From NCBI RefSeq assembly GCF_042932805.1, contig NZ_CP170633.1, positions 2,852,001 through 2,916,000 of the forward strand: a stretch of DNA of 64,000 nt, read 5' to 3'. The stretch is from Ascidiaceihabitans sp029251465 (GTDB lineage Bacteria > Pseudomonadota > Alphaproteobacteria > Rhodobacterales > Rhodobacteraceae). The notes below the pieces were generated by a model, which saw only the letters and a program-made list of their open reading frames with translations, did no database searches and had not been told where the DNA came from. A program made the translations under genes and the position numbers. Every line of letters starts with the position of its first letter. Position 1 is the stretch's first letter. This document shows, one piece after another, positions 41,253 through 49,090 of this stretch.

Positions 41253-42506
41253 TTATTCGGCAGCTACCCCATTAAATTTAGACAACAAGCCTGTCGCAAG
41301 TGCCGCCCTGGATGGATCAGAACTGTTTGCCAACAACCAACCCTGAATTTCGGCAGGACTAGTTTTCTGTGATCCCAATCGCGTTTGGAATTGTGTGGCG
41401 AGCAACGCCTCATTCGGGAAAAACCGATCAAACAACAGTTTCGCAGTCGCAGAATTCACCAAACCCAATTCGGTGTGCACATCAGCGCGGCCAGGTCGGA
41501 TCAAAGCCGGGTCCAATCTGTCCTTATGGTTCGTCGTCATGATCAACGCGCGCCCCTCTTGCGCGGCAACACCGTCAATAGCATTCAAAAGCCCGGAAAA
41601 GCTGATGCCTGAACGCTTTTCTCCGACCGAGCGTTGCGTAAACACAGCGTCGACATCTTCAATTGCGATCAGCGAACGTTGCGGCGTGCACATCATCGCC
41701 TCTCGAAGATCATCATCCGACAGCGTCGCTTTGCCAACGTCCAAATTGGCAATGTCCAACGATAGTTCAGATGCGAGTGCGCGGATCAGGCTGGATTTTC
41801 CGGTGCCGGGTGGGCCGTGAAACAGGTAGCCAAGTCGCCACGGCACACCACGTTCTGCGTACCAATCACTGGCAGAATAGAACCATCGCATGTCATCGAG
41901 AACGCGCTGGACGCGACCGTCATCCACAACGACAGTGTCCATCGACCGGCGCGGAATATCACCAGCGTTATCCCAGTAGTCCCCCTTCAGAATGTGCCGC
42001 CCCGGACCGACGCGGTCTTTGGACATTGCGATTTGTCGTCCGGTTTCGATCCACCCAAGCAGCGTCGAGACATGGCCGAACAGCACTGTGACATGCAGCG
42101 TTTCCATCGGACGTTGATTGTGAGACGCCCCGACTTTGGACCTGTCGTTGATCTGTCGTTCAAGGCAACAAATTCTGCCGTGGGTCAGAAACCAATGGTG
42201 CCCCGGCGCCGGCGCATAGCCCTTTGTGCCACTGGCCCATCTTCCATCGGTCATCCGCACGTGACGCGATTTAGACAGCACATTATTGTGTTCCATCCAG
42301 ATGCAAAAATGGCGGTATGCCACGCTACGATTATCAAGCGTCAAACTGACCCAAACGCGGCGCATGATCAGTTGATAAAACGCAATTGCAGCAACGCGCA
42401 ATGCGGCCACTGCAATTCCAAATGCACCCAAAGCTAGACCTCCGGCGAAAAAGTCGCTCTGAACGGCATCCGTCAGGAAACTATCGAACATATCCATCAT
42501 CGACAT
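41253..42506 (-). CDS. BCS1-like membrane-anchored AAA ATPase
   Basis: A 417-residue AAA+ protein of the BCS1 type. Residues about 19-48 are a single membrane helix region. Residues 52-160 match the BCS1 N-terminal domain ('SLTLDNRSVAYRHFCIWM', then 'PAPGHHWFLTHG'). The AAA core follows: Walker A 'FHGPPGTGKSSL' at 231-239, Walker B 'SLIAIEDVDAVF' at about 279-286, sensor 1 'MTTNHKDRLD' and arginine finger 'LIRPGRAD' (R337/R340). Yeast BCS1 translocates a folded Rieske protein across a membrane. Here the gene overlaps prfH by 10 bp and starts after GAGGAACG, so it is a coupled third gene of the rtcB-prfH operon. Role inferred only from linkage: it may remodel or unfold a damaged complex or toxin. 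Confidence 0.85.
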   Translation of the reverse strand: MSMMDMFDSFLTDAVQSDFFAGGLALGAFGIAVAALRVAAIAFYQLIMRRVWVSLTLDNRSVAYRHFCIWMEHNNVLSKSRHVRMTDGRWASGTKGYAPAPGHHWFLTHGRICCLERQINDRSKVGASHNQRPMETLHVTVLFGHVSTLLGWIETGRQIAMSKDRVGPGRHILKGDYWDNAGDIPRRSMDTVVVDDGRVQRVLDDMRWFYSASDWYAERGVPWRLGYLFHGPPGTGKSSLIRALASELSLDIANLDVGKATLSDDDLREAMMCTPQRSLIAIEDVDAVFTQRSVGEKRSGISFSGLLNAIDGVAAQEGRALIMTTNHKDRLDPALIRPGRADVHTELGLVNSATAKLLFDRFFPNEALLATQFQTRLGSQKTSPAEIQGWLLANSSDPSRAALATGLLSKFNGVAAE

Positions 42507-43138
42507 CGTTCCTCACGAAAGGTCGCACCCCTAAAACTACGGATCGGATTGCCGCGTTCCAATGTGGTATGCAGCTGGTTTTGGTCGCTTTTTTGCGCCT
42601 CGTAGTCAGCGGCAGCTTGGGCATTCACCAGAATCTGAAGACGCTCAAGTGCCAAGGATTTGTTGCTATGTTGTGACCGCATTTCGCGCGCAACAGCCGT
42701 CAATCCGGTTGGTCGATGCGTTGCGCGCACTGCGCTGTCAGTGGTGTTCTGGTGTTGCCCACCGGGGCCGCCCGCGCGAAAGCTTTCGAAGACGACATCG
42801 ACGGGCTGCACTGTGGTGGTCGCGACCGCGCGGTGCGTCAGCTGAAAGACTCCAACAAACCAGTTAGCGCGTTTGTGGTGCGGACGGATCGTGCTTTTGG
42901 ACCGCCACCGGATCGCCCCACACCAATGTTTGGCAAACCCGTCACCGCCTGCGCCGTGCACCACAATCACAGCAGATTTCACGCCGTGTTTTGACCGCGT
43001 GGCACTGACATCCAGATCAAGGCCGATCGTTTCAGCCTCGTCTTGCATCAGCTGCAAAACACCCGCCACCGCTTGCGTGCATTCTGCTGGCCCGTTGCCA
43101 CTGCTGATCAGAAGGGAAATGGACAGATCCTGTTTCAT
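42497..43138 (-). CDS. prfH: Peptide chain release factor homolog PrfH
   Basis: A 213-residue PrfH-type protein. The peptidyl-tRNA hydrolysis loop is 'SFRAGGPGGQHQNTTDSAVR' with GGQ at residues 126-128. The N-terminal 110 residues ('SLLISSGNGPAECTQAVAGV') are the family-specific region; the codon-recognition domain of RF1/RF2 is missing. PrfH frees nascent chains from ribosomes whose 16S rRNA decoding centre has been cut, so that RtcB2 can seal it. It overlaps rtcB by 4 bp (ATGA) and the AAA gene by 10 bp. An internal start for a shorter product is possible, but the long form fits the family. Confidence 0.92.
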   Translation of the reverse strand: MKQDLSISLLISSGNGPAECTQAVAGVLQLMQDEAETIGLDLDVSATRSKHGVKSAVIVVHGAGGDGFAKHWCGAIRWRSKSTIRPHHKRANWFVGVFQLTHRAVATTTVQPVDVVFESFRAGGPGGQHQNTTDSAVRATHRPTGLTAVAREMRSQHSNKSLALERLQILVNAQAAADYEAQKSDQNQLHTTLERGNPIRSFRGATFREERCR

Positions 43139-44289
43139 GACCGGCCTCCTTCTCGGGTTTTCTTAAAGGTCAAAAGTGGATGGAACTGCGCGACTGATTT
43201 TGCCGCGCCCATTGTGTCCAAATCCGCCACCACACTGAGCGATGATTTGTAAGCCAGCGGTGCTTCTTCGATCAGTAAATCGCGATCTTCACAAATGATG
43301 CGACCACCAAAAGACGTACGTTGCATCGCCTCGATGTCGGATCGTTTTGCCCGAACCCGACCATGCATCGAGGATCGGTCATAGCGTCGCCCCGCCCCGT
43401 GTGCTGTCGACAGCAAGGCGTCTGGATGTCCCGCTGGCCGCAACAGATAGCTCGGTGTTGCGCGCGATCCAGCCAAGGGCACCAGACCAGAAACCGCACG
43501 CGCCGCCCCTTTTCGGTGCAACCAACCGCCGCATTCTTGGGTCAGCAGATTGTGCGGCGCATCAACGATCAATTCCAGATCTGTCCGCAGTGCTTCGCCC
43601 GCCCGCTCAGCAATGATTTGACGGTTGAGGCTGGCCCAAAGAACGGCTGTGTCGTGGTGGCGCACGTAGTCTTGTGAAGCGATCTTGTCTGGATCCATCC
43701 CGGAAAACGCGCCCGTCGGGACAGCCCCTAGAACCGCGTTGCCCAAACCCCGCGATCCCGAATGCACCAGCAGATACAGCGCGGATTTGTCCAGATCAAG
43801 GTCAGCGTCACATTCAGCCAAGGTTTGAATTTCGCAAAAATGATTGCCGCCGCCGATCGTACCGAGGGATGTCGCGAACAGATCCGGTGCGAAGCCAGCT
43901 TGTTCGAACCGATGGCGCGTGCTGCCCGAAAAAGGCGCGCTTAGTACACGCATCCGGCGCACCGCTTTTTCCATTTTGAATTTGCGCACAGGCAAATCCA
44001 ACCGGAACAACGACATGCCGCAACCGATGTCGTTTCCGATCAACTGCGGATAAATGCGATCCGCCAAAATAGTGCAACCAACCGGCCCGTATTTACCGGG
44101 GTGCAGGTCAGGAAATGCCGCGATTTGACGGACCCCAGGCCATCCGGCGACCTGTTCAAGTTGTTGTTCAGCGCGGCCTTCGACCCAAGCTGTAGATGTG
44201 TAGAATTTAGTGATGGTGCCGCCGCTGCGCACAGCAGACGAACGACCATCCAAGACAGAATTGCCCATGGCGTAATACCCAATTTTCAT
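43135..44289 (-). CDS. rtcB: RNA ligase RtcB (RtcB2 type, linked to PrfH)
   Basis: A 384-residue RtcB, shorter than the housekeeping type (about 400-480), as is usual for PrfH-linked RtcB2. Mn2+/GTP ligands are present: 'GNDIGCGM' (Asp87, Cys90), 'GGGNHFCEI' (His150), 'VHSGSRGLG' (His176), 'DAPHNL' (His246), 'SRATPSYLLRP', and the guanylylated His297 in 'STAHGAGRRYDR'. It joins 2',3'-cyclic phosphate or 3'-phosphate and 5'-OH RNA ends. With PrfH it repairs 16S rRNA cleaved by ribotoxins. It is the first gene of the operon; upstream is a 398-bp leader with a hairpin. Confidence 0.95.
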   Translation of the reverse strand: MKIGYYAMGNSVLDGRSSAVRSGGTITKFYTSTAWVEGRAEQQLEQVAGWPGVRQIAAFPDLHPGKYGPVGCTILADRIYPQLIGNDIGCGMSLFRLDLPVRKFKMEKAVRRMRVLSAPFSGSTRHRFEQAGFAPDLFATSLGTIGGGNHFCEIQTLAECDADLDLDKSALYLLVHSGSRGLGNAVLGAVPTGAFSGMDPDKIASQDYVRHHDTAVLWASLNRQIIAERAGEALRTDLELIVDAPHNLLTQECGGWLHRKGAARAVSGLVPLAGSRATPSYLLRPAGHPDALLSTAHGAGRRYDRSSMHGRVRAKRSDIEAMQRTSFGGRIICEDRDLLIEEAPLAYKSSLSVVADLDTMGAAKSVAQFHPLLTFKKTREGGRS

Positions 44290-44687
44290 AGTGTAGAAAT
44301 GCTGACCACAGTGTCAGCGCATAAGATCCCACTCGGCCGGTTTGCGGCTTAGGCGGTGATCTGCCCCTGGAGGGCGTTGCGATAAATAGTCATGTTTTGC
44401 CCTTTCTTTGCTGGGGTCTGAATTGGGTCTCTGGGACCGTCCGGAGGTGTCACTTAGATCTGCATTAAGATTCTGACAAACGTTGATTTGCTCTGTCCAG
44501 CACTCTGTGGCCGATCCGCAACAGGCTTCGGGCCGCACTGGGCACCTTTGCCAAACACCGTCTGTCACGTTGCACGATCTGGCTTGTTTTGCGGCGCAAG
44601 CGACGGAATTCCGCACCTCTCACGTTGTAGTTACAGCAAGGCAAGATGGTACCGAGGCATCATCGCCCCCGTTGGTAGGAACCCAAA
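44290..44687. other. 398-bp leader between divergent rtcB and secreted protein gene
   Basis: No convincing gene is found here. GCTGAC (44301-44306) and GTCAGC (44313-44318) form a perfect 6-bp stem 12 bp upstream of the rtcB start codon; it could lie in the mRNA leader and hide the ribosome site. No -24/-12 (sigma-54) element, which drives many rtcB operons through RtcR, is seen. A Cys-rich frame on the minus strand (44314-44616) looks like chance. Confidence 0.5.
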
Positions 44688-45521
44688 ATGTCCAAATTGA
44701 AACACATAATTTCCCCGCTTACTTTGGTCAGTGCACTGGTCGCGCCTGCGATCGGTTTCGCGCATCCGGATCTGGAGGTTTTCCACCCGAACACATTTGC
44801 CGAGCAACCAGTCACCGTCGATTGCACGCTCGAAAATGGCACCGCGGCAGTCTGCTACGAGATCGTGGTAAACTATCGACCCGCAGGCGTGAACATCGGG
44901 CCGTTTTGCCCCACAACTGTGGCAAACAAAGGCGGTATTTGGGACTGGACCGGAGAGAACGCCAAGCTGTACCGCGTTGACGAAACATTTCCGCAGATGC
45001 TGGACGATTTTGGCTATCGGTTTTTCAACGACGACGGAGCGGTTCACACGGTCAGCATCGCAACAGAACGACCAACGGCAGATCACGCATGCATCAATGT
45101 GTCCCCCGACGACACTGTGAAAATGACGATGCGCCTTCCGGTGACGCCGGTTGTGGCTGAAACGCCGGACACATGCCGGCGCTGGACACCTGTGGCGGGC
45201 ATATTGACCCAAGATAGCTCTGCCCTATTCGGGTACGCGTTCGACGGGTTTCCGGTGTTTGGCAGCCGCGAAATGGGTGGCGCGATACGGCTTGCCGACG
45301 ACACGGGCAGTGAACAGCGGCGCCCGGACAATGGCCAACCACGCGGAATCCCCCGCGGTTTTGATGAGGCCGCCGCCACCCTTGGCGTCACAACCGAAAA
45401 GCTGATGCGCGCGCTGGAAACCCCGCAAGGCGGTCGTCCGGACCTTGCCAAAGCTGCGAAAACCCTCGGTGTACCCGAAAGCCGCCTGCGCGAAACCCTT
45501 CCGCCCCCACCGGGGCAATAA
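44688..45521 (+). CDS. Exported YHYH-like domain protein without the YHYH motif
   Basis: A 277-residue exported protein. ATG 44688 follows GTAGGAACCCAAA and starts a signal peptide ('HIISPLTLVSALVAPAIGFA-H'). The beta-rich domain carries 'SSALFGYAFDGFPVFGSRE', the conserved 'G.A.DGFPI.G' of YHYH-domain proteins. The defining 'YHYH' ligand block that should follow is missing: after 'GSREMGGAIRLADD' the sequence goes straight to a Gly/Pro/Arg-rich C-terminal tail. Six cysteines in the domain ('VDCTLENG', 'AVCYEI', 'GPFCP', 'HACIN', 'DTCRR') suggest disulphides. The tail 'LGVTTEKLMRALETP' and 'LGVPESRLRETLPPPP' is a repeat of two similar helices. Function unknown; possibly degraded metal binding. 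Confidence 0.7.
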   Translation: MSKLKHIISPLTLVSALVAPAIGFAHPDLEVFHPNTFAEQPVTVDCTLENGTAAVCYEIVVNYRPAGVNIGPFCPTTVANKGGIWDWTGENAKLYRVDETFPQMLDDFGYRFFNDDGAVHTVSIATERPTADHACINVSPDDTVKMTMRLPVTPVVAETPDTCRRWTPVAGILTQDSSALFGYAFDGFPVFGSREMGGAIRLADDTGSEQRRPDNGQPRGIPRGFDEAAATLGVTTEKLMRALETPQGGRPDLAKAAKTLGVPESRLRETLPPPPGQ

Positions 45522-45679
45522 ATGCGGCCAAACAGGTCTACGGTTTTACTGGCGGCGGTTTCTTTCGCATCATTGTGATCGCCGCCGTCTATGCGGTTGA
45601 GCAAAACAAGAGCCTACATTTCATCTGACCGAACGCCCCCACGCGCAAAATGGTTCCCATCGCAGACCCAAAGTGATAA

Positions 45680-45694
45680 TTGTTGCGTAACAAC
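45680..45694. promoter_or_regulatory. Small palindrome upstream of the response regulator
   Basis: TTGTTGCGTAACAAC contains the inverted repeat TTGTT-GCGT-AACAA, 15 bp before the GTG start of the LuxR-type regulator. It could be its own operator or part of the leader. The preceding 187-bp gap also holds the GGCGGCG...CGCCGCC hairpin (about 45571-45606), which may terminate the preceding gene. Confidence 0.35.
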
Positions 45695-45708
45695 TCAGTG
45701 GGGAACAT

Positions 45709-46323
45709 GTGAGAATTCTATTAGCTGACGACCACGATTTGGTTCGTGAAACGATCGCTGCATTTCTTGAAAGTGATGGCACGTTTCAGGTGGTTCAATC
45801 CCCCGATTTACCAAGTGTTGAAAAAGCGCTGATGGCGCATGACCCGTTTGATTTGGTGCTGCTGGATTATGAAATGCCAGGCATGAACGGCCTAGACGGG
45901 TTGGACAAAATCCTAGAGGCCACGCGACCGCGCCCTGTGGCCCTTATCTCAGGCTCGGCTAACAAAGACATTGCAGAACAAGCGCTTGAACGGGGTGCCG
46001 CGGGTTTTCTTCCCAAAAGCATGGCGGCAAAGTCGCTGGTAAACGCAATTAAATTCATGGCGATGGGCGAGAAATACGCACCTATTGATTTCATGACCCA
46101 AGAGGCAGAAGTAACAGATCACCCGTTGAAAAAACTGCTGACAGAACGTGAATTCCAGGTTCTCTCTTGTTTGACCCGCGGCCTCGCCAACAAAGAAATC
46201 GCGCGTGAAATCGAGCTTCAAGAAGTTACGATCAAGCTGCACGTCAAAACCTTGTGTCGCAAGCTTGAGGCCAAAAACCGCACCCACGCTGCCATGATTG
46301 CAAAAGAGGCGGGCCTGTTCTGA
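45709..46323 (+). CDS. LuxR/NarL-type response regulator
   Basis: A 204-residue two-component response regulator. The receiver has acidic 'LLADDHDLVRE' (Asp7/Asp8), phosphoacceptor Asp53 in 'LVLLDYEMPGMNG', Ser/Thr position in 'ALISGSA' and Lys in 'FLPKSMAAK'. The C-terminal HTH is 'LTEREFQVLSCLTRGLANKE' with 'QEVTIKLHVKTLCRKL'. GTG 45709 is the start; an ATG two bases earlier is out of frame. No histidine kinase is beside it. The hybrid kinase at 55460 in the alginate cluster is the nearest one and ends in an HPt domain, so it is a natural partner. NarL-type proteins bind paired 4-6 bp half-sites like those found in the alginate cluster. Confidence 0.9.
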   Translation: MRILLADDHDLVRETIAAFLESDGTFQVVQSPDLPSVEKALMAHDPFDLVLLDYEMPGMNGLDGLDKILEATRPRPVALISGSANKDIAEQALERGAAGFLPKSMAAKSLVNAIKFMAMGEKYAPIDFMTQEAEVTDHPLKKLLTEREFQVLSCLTRGLANKEIAREIELQEVTIKLHVKTLCRKLEAKNRTHAAMIAKEAGLF

Positions 46324-46341
46324 CCCGCCTCTCTTTGTTGT
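46302..46341. terminator. Bidirectional terminator between the regulator and the RTX gene
   Basis: GAGGCGGG (46306-46313) and CCCGCCTC (46324-46331) form a perfect 8-bp stem with a 10-base loop. On the plus strand it is followed by TCTTTG and T-rich bases; on the minus strand by TCTTTTG. It ends both convergent genes. The upstream arm is inside the coding end of the response regulator, whose stop codon is in the loop. Confidence 0.75.
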
Positions 46342-46342
46342 T

Positions 46343-49048
46343 TTACAGCTGCAAGCCGTCCAGCACTTGATCAAAGAACTGATCTTGCAAATCGGCGTGA
46401 TCAATCAGATTGATAGTCAAACCACCCAGATCAATTGTGACGCTGTTGTCGGCGTTTTGGTTGATGTGATCGCTGATCCAATCGGCTGACGACGAACCAT
46501 CGCCCAACACATCAAAACTGCGCAGATCGAGGCGGTCGTTTTCGGACCCATCGTGCGTGTAGTCGCGCAGCGTGTCGGTGCTGTTGTTGGCATCAGACGT
46601 GCGGAACACAAACCAGTCGGTGTCCGCCCCGCCCCAGATGTCGTCAGACCCTGTGCCAGACAAGATTTTGTCGCGGCCGGTTCCGGCATTAATCACGTCG
46701 TCGCCGTGCCCAGCGTTGATGTAATCGCTGCCTTGGTCGCCGTTGATCACGTCATCGCCGTTGCCGCCGTACAGCTTGTCCTTGTCACCGCCGCCGTTCA
46801 GCGTGTCGTTGCCCGTGCCGCCCTTTAGAACGTCGCGTGCGCCTTCACCTGACAAAACGTCGTCGCCAGAGCCACCGATGATGCTGTCGATACCGGACCC
46901 GCCGGTCATGTTGTCATGACCCGACCCGCCGTTCAGCGTGTTGTTACCCGCCACATCAGTCAGCGTGTCGTTGCCGGTGCTGCCATTTAGCACGTCATTG
47001 CCGGTGCCGCCGATCAACAGGTCATCACCGATGCCGCCGTTCAGCAGATCGTCACCCGCGCCGCCATCTAGCGTGTCAGCGCCTGTGCCACCCGCCAGAT
47101 CGTCCAGCCCTTCGTCGCCAGACAATGCATCGTCGCCCGATCCGCCAATCAGCTGATCATCGCCCGCGCCGCCATTGGCCACGTCGTTTTCGGACCCAGA
47201 CGCAAGGATATCGTTGCCCTCGCCCCCGTTCAACGTATCAAGGCCAGATCCACCATTCAGATCGTCGTTGCCTGTGCCGCCATCAAGAATGTCGTGGCCA
47301 GACCCGCCGTGAATGATGTCGTTTCCGGCACCGCCAAACAGCTCATCGTTTTCTTCGGGCAACAAGTTACCGTCGCCGTCGTAGCGATTGCCGAATTCGT
47401 CGTAGGTGTAGATCGTGACAGGCGAATTTTGGCCAGAGTTGCCACCAAAAAGTTCGTCGTCGCCTTCGCCGCCAATCAACGTGTCGTTGCCGCTTTGGCC
47501 TGCGATAGTGTCTTGGCCAATACCGCCATCAGATTGATCAGCACCGCTGCCGTTTTCGATGGAATCGTCATAGCTGTCGTCGGCATCCGGTACGACGGTA
47601 ACGTCCAGATTGCGGATCAAGACCGATGCACTAACATCGATTTCAGCAAAAGGATCAGCAGCGCGCGGATCGGATGTGCCGTCATTCGAGGAAGACCGTG
47701 GGCTGGTTGCGACCAGTTCAAGATACACCGTTCCTGTATCGGAGTTCGTGATCACACGGTAGATGCCGCCGGCGCTTGCGGTTGCATCGTTCATGTCGTG
47801 ATCGCCACTGTTGCCGGCCACGTAGAAATTGCCGTCGGCATCCTGGATCGCAGCACCAAATGACATGGCAGGCACGCCGTCATGCATCACGCCGTCGATC
47901 AATGTGCCGGTGACGTCCATGGTTTCGAACGTCGGTTCACCGCCCTCGGCGACAGCCGCCACGTTGATCACATACATTCTGGCGTTTTCGCCCTCAGCAC
48001 TTGGCCGTGTCACGCCACAAAAGCTTTGGGATACCGCGTCAAATGCCACGTCCCACAACTGATCAGTGATCATGTCCTTTGGGAACTTGAACGTCTTGGT
48101 TGCCACGTCGCCGTTTGCATCCACGTTGTCGACATCGATCATCGTCATGCTGTCCATGCTGGACTGAAAGGCCCACAGGTTGCCGTTGGAATCAAAGTCA
48201 CCCGTCCATGACCGGTAAGGCGTTGAGCCAATTTTGTAGCTGTCGCCAACCGCATCCAACATCACCAAATCGGTTTTGATGACTGCGTTCCCAAGGCTGT
48301 CGACGCCGTCGCCAACAGCCACACCGTAGATCAAGTTGTCTTGGACGTTAAAGCCGATTGCGTTCACTGTGACTGTCGCCTGGCTGCCGGCAACGGTGTA
48401 GGTTCCCTCGACCGCATCAAAGACTTGCAAGGTGCCGTTGATGACTTGGTAGATGCCGGATTGGCCGGTTGCAAAGGCTTTGACTTCGACCGTTTCGCCA
48501 CCGATGTCCTTGTCCTCTAGCGTGTAGAAAATCGGGCCATCCGTGTTCACTACGGGGCCAGATGTGCCGGTGCTGTCGATTGATCGAAAGGTCAGTTCGC
48601 CTGAGCCATCCACACCCTCGAATGTGATGCCGTGGGGCGAAAACGTTGCACTGTTTGTGTCAAAGCTGTCGATGATTTCGCCGTTCCAAAGAACCTCGAC
48701 TGCACCGCTGACAGATTGCGCGCCGTAGTTGGCAGCCAAATCAAAGCTGATCGCATAGCTTTCGCCCGCTTGCGTGTCGATGGACTGCGTCATGCTGGTG
48801 TGGCCGCCGTCTTCGGCCTGAACCGACCACGCGCCAGTTTCGCCGTATTGGGCAAAGCTGGAGGCACCATCCGTACCCGTCAGCAGGTTTTCTGTGCTGA
48901 AATCGCCATAAACAACGTCATCGCCGCCGCCTGATGTGATTGTGTCGTTGCCCGACAACCCCAGAAGCAGATCTGCGGTGTTTGAGCCATCCAGCGTTTC
49001 GGACACATTGGTGCCGGTTTGCTGGTTCAAAATGTTAGATGTGTTCAT
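46343..49048 (-). CDS. Large RTX (hemolysin-type calcium-binding repeat) secreted protein
   Basis: A 901-residue acidic protein. Residues 1-50 hold one RTX-like repeat ('LGLSGNDTITSGGGDDVVYG'); residues 55-170 look like a beta-sandwich carbohydrate-binding-type domain ('SFDLAANYGAQSVSGAVEVL'); 185-480 look like a beta-propeller-like domain ('YGVAVGDGVDSLGNAVIKTD', 'SWTGDFDSNGNLWAFQSS'). Residues 509-808 are about thirty GGxGxDxLx nonapeptide repeats, then a C-terminal region of the type-I secretion kind ('DRLDLRSFDVLGDG'). No signal peptide; it should leave through a type I (TolC-dependent) exporter, which is not encoded here. No protease or mannuronan-epimerase motif was found. It follows algD by 42 bp and probably binds or organises the polysaccharide outside the cell. 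Function inferred only from location. Confidence 0.85.
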   Translation of the reverse strand: MNTSNILNQQTGTNVSETLDGSNTADLLLGLSGNDTITSGGGDDVVYGDFSTENLLTGTDGASSFAQYGETGAWSVQAEDGGHTSMTQSIDTQAGESYAISFDLAANYGAQSVSGAVEVLWNGEIIDSFDTNSATFSPHGITFEGVDGSGELTFRSIDSTGTSGPVVNTDGPIFYTLEDKDIGGETVEVKAFATGQSGIYQVINGTLQVFDAVEGTYTVAGSQATVTVNAIGFNVQDNLIYGVAVGDGVDSLGNAVIKTDLVMLDAVGDSYKIGSTPYRSWTGDFDSNGNLWAFQSSMDSMTMIDVDNVDANGDVATKTFKFPKDMITDQLWDVAFDAVSQSFCGVTRPSAEGENARMYVINVAAVAEGGEPTFETMDVTGTLIDGVMHDGVPAMSFGAAIQDADGNFYVAGNSGDHDMNDATASAGGIYRVITNSDTGTVYLELVATSPRSSSNDGTSDPRAADPFAEIDVSASVLIRNLDVTVVPDADDSYDDSIENGSGADQSDGGIGQDTIAGQSGNDTLIGGEGDDELFGGNSGQNSPVTIYTYDEFGNRYDGDGNLLPEENDELFGGAGNDIIHGGSGHDILDGGTGNDDLNGGSGLDTLNGGEGNDILASGSENDVANGGAGDDQLIGGSGDDALSGDEGLDDLAGGTGADTLDGGAGDDLLNGGIGDDLLIGGTGNDVLNGSTGNDTLTDVAGNNTLNGGSGHDNMTGGSGIDSIIGGSGDDVLSGEGARDVLKGGTGNDTLNGGGDKDKLYGGNGDDVINGDQGSDYINAGHGDDVINAGTGRDKILSGTGSDDIWGGADTDWFVFRTSDANNSTDTLRDYTHDGSENDRLDLRSFDVLGDGSSSADWISDHINQNADNSVTIDLGGLTINLIDHADLQDQFFDQVLDGLQL
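46625..47524 (-). repeat. RTX nonapeptide repeat array
   Basis: The DNA coding for residues 509-808 of the RTX protein is a run of about thirty imperfect 27-bp units (GGxGxDxLx), interrupted by one 35-residue insert ('YTYDEFGNRYDGDGNLL' and neighbours). It is a coding repeat, prone to slippage, and folds into a Ca2+-binding beta-roll. Confidence 0.85.
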
Positions 49049-49090
49049 GATTTCCTCTTTAAAAACATCACGTTTGGGGAAGGATCAGCA

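Noticed and set aside
44290..44480. Sigma-54 promoter for rtcB
   Set aside because: No TGGCAC-N5-TTGCA-like pair is present on the minus strand.
44314..44616. 100-residue Cys-rich minus-strand frame before rtcB
   Set aside because: No family resemblance and no ribosome site; its composition looks like a chance reading of leader DNA.
46625..47524. Array of short repeats resembling a CRISPR
   Set aside because: The repeats have a 27-bp period that is in frame with the GGxGxDxLx code, have no spacers and vary strongly; they encode RTX repeats.
46343..49048. RTX protein as an AlgE-type mannuronan C5-epimerase
   Set aside because: The epimerase catalytic motif (DPHE) and beta-helix A module are not seen.
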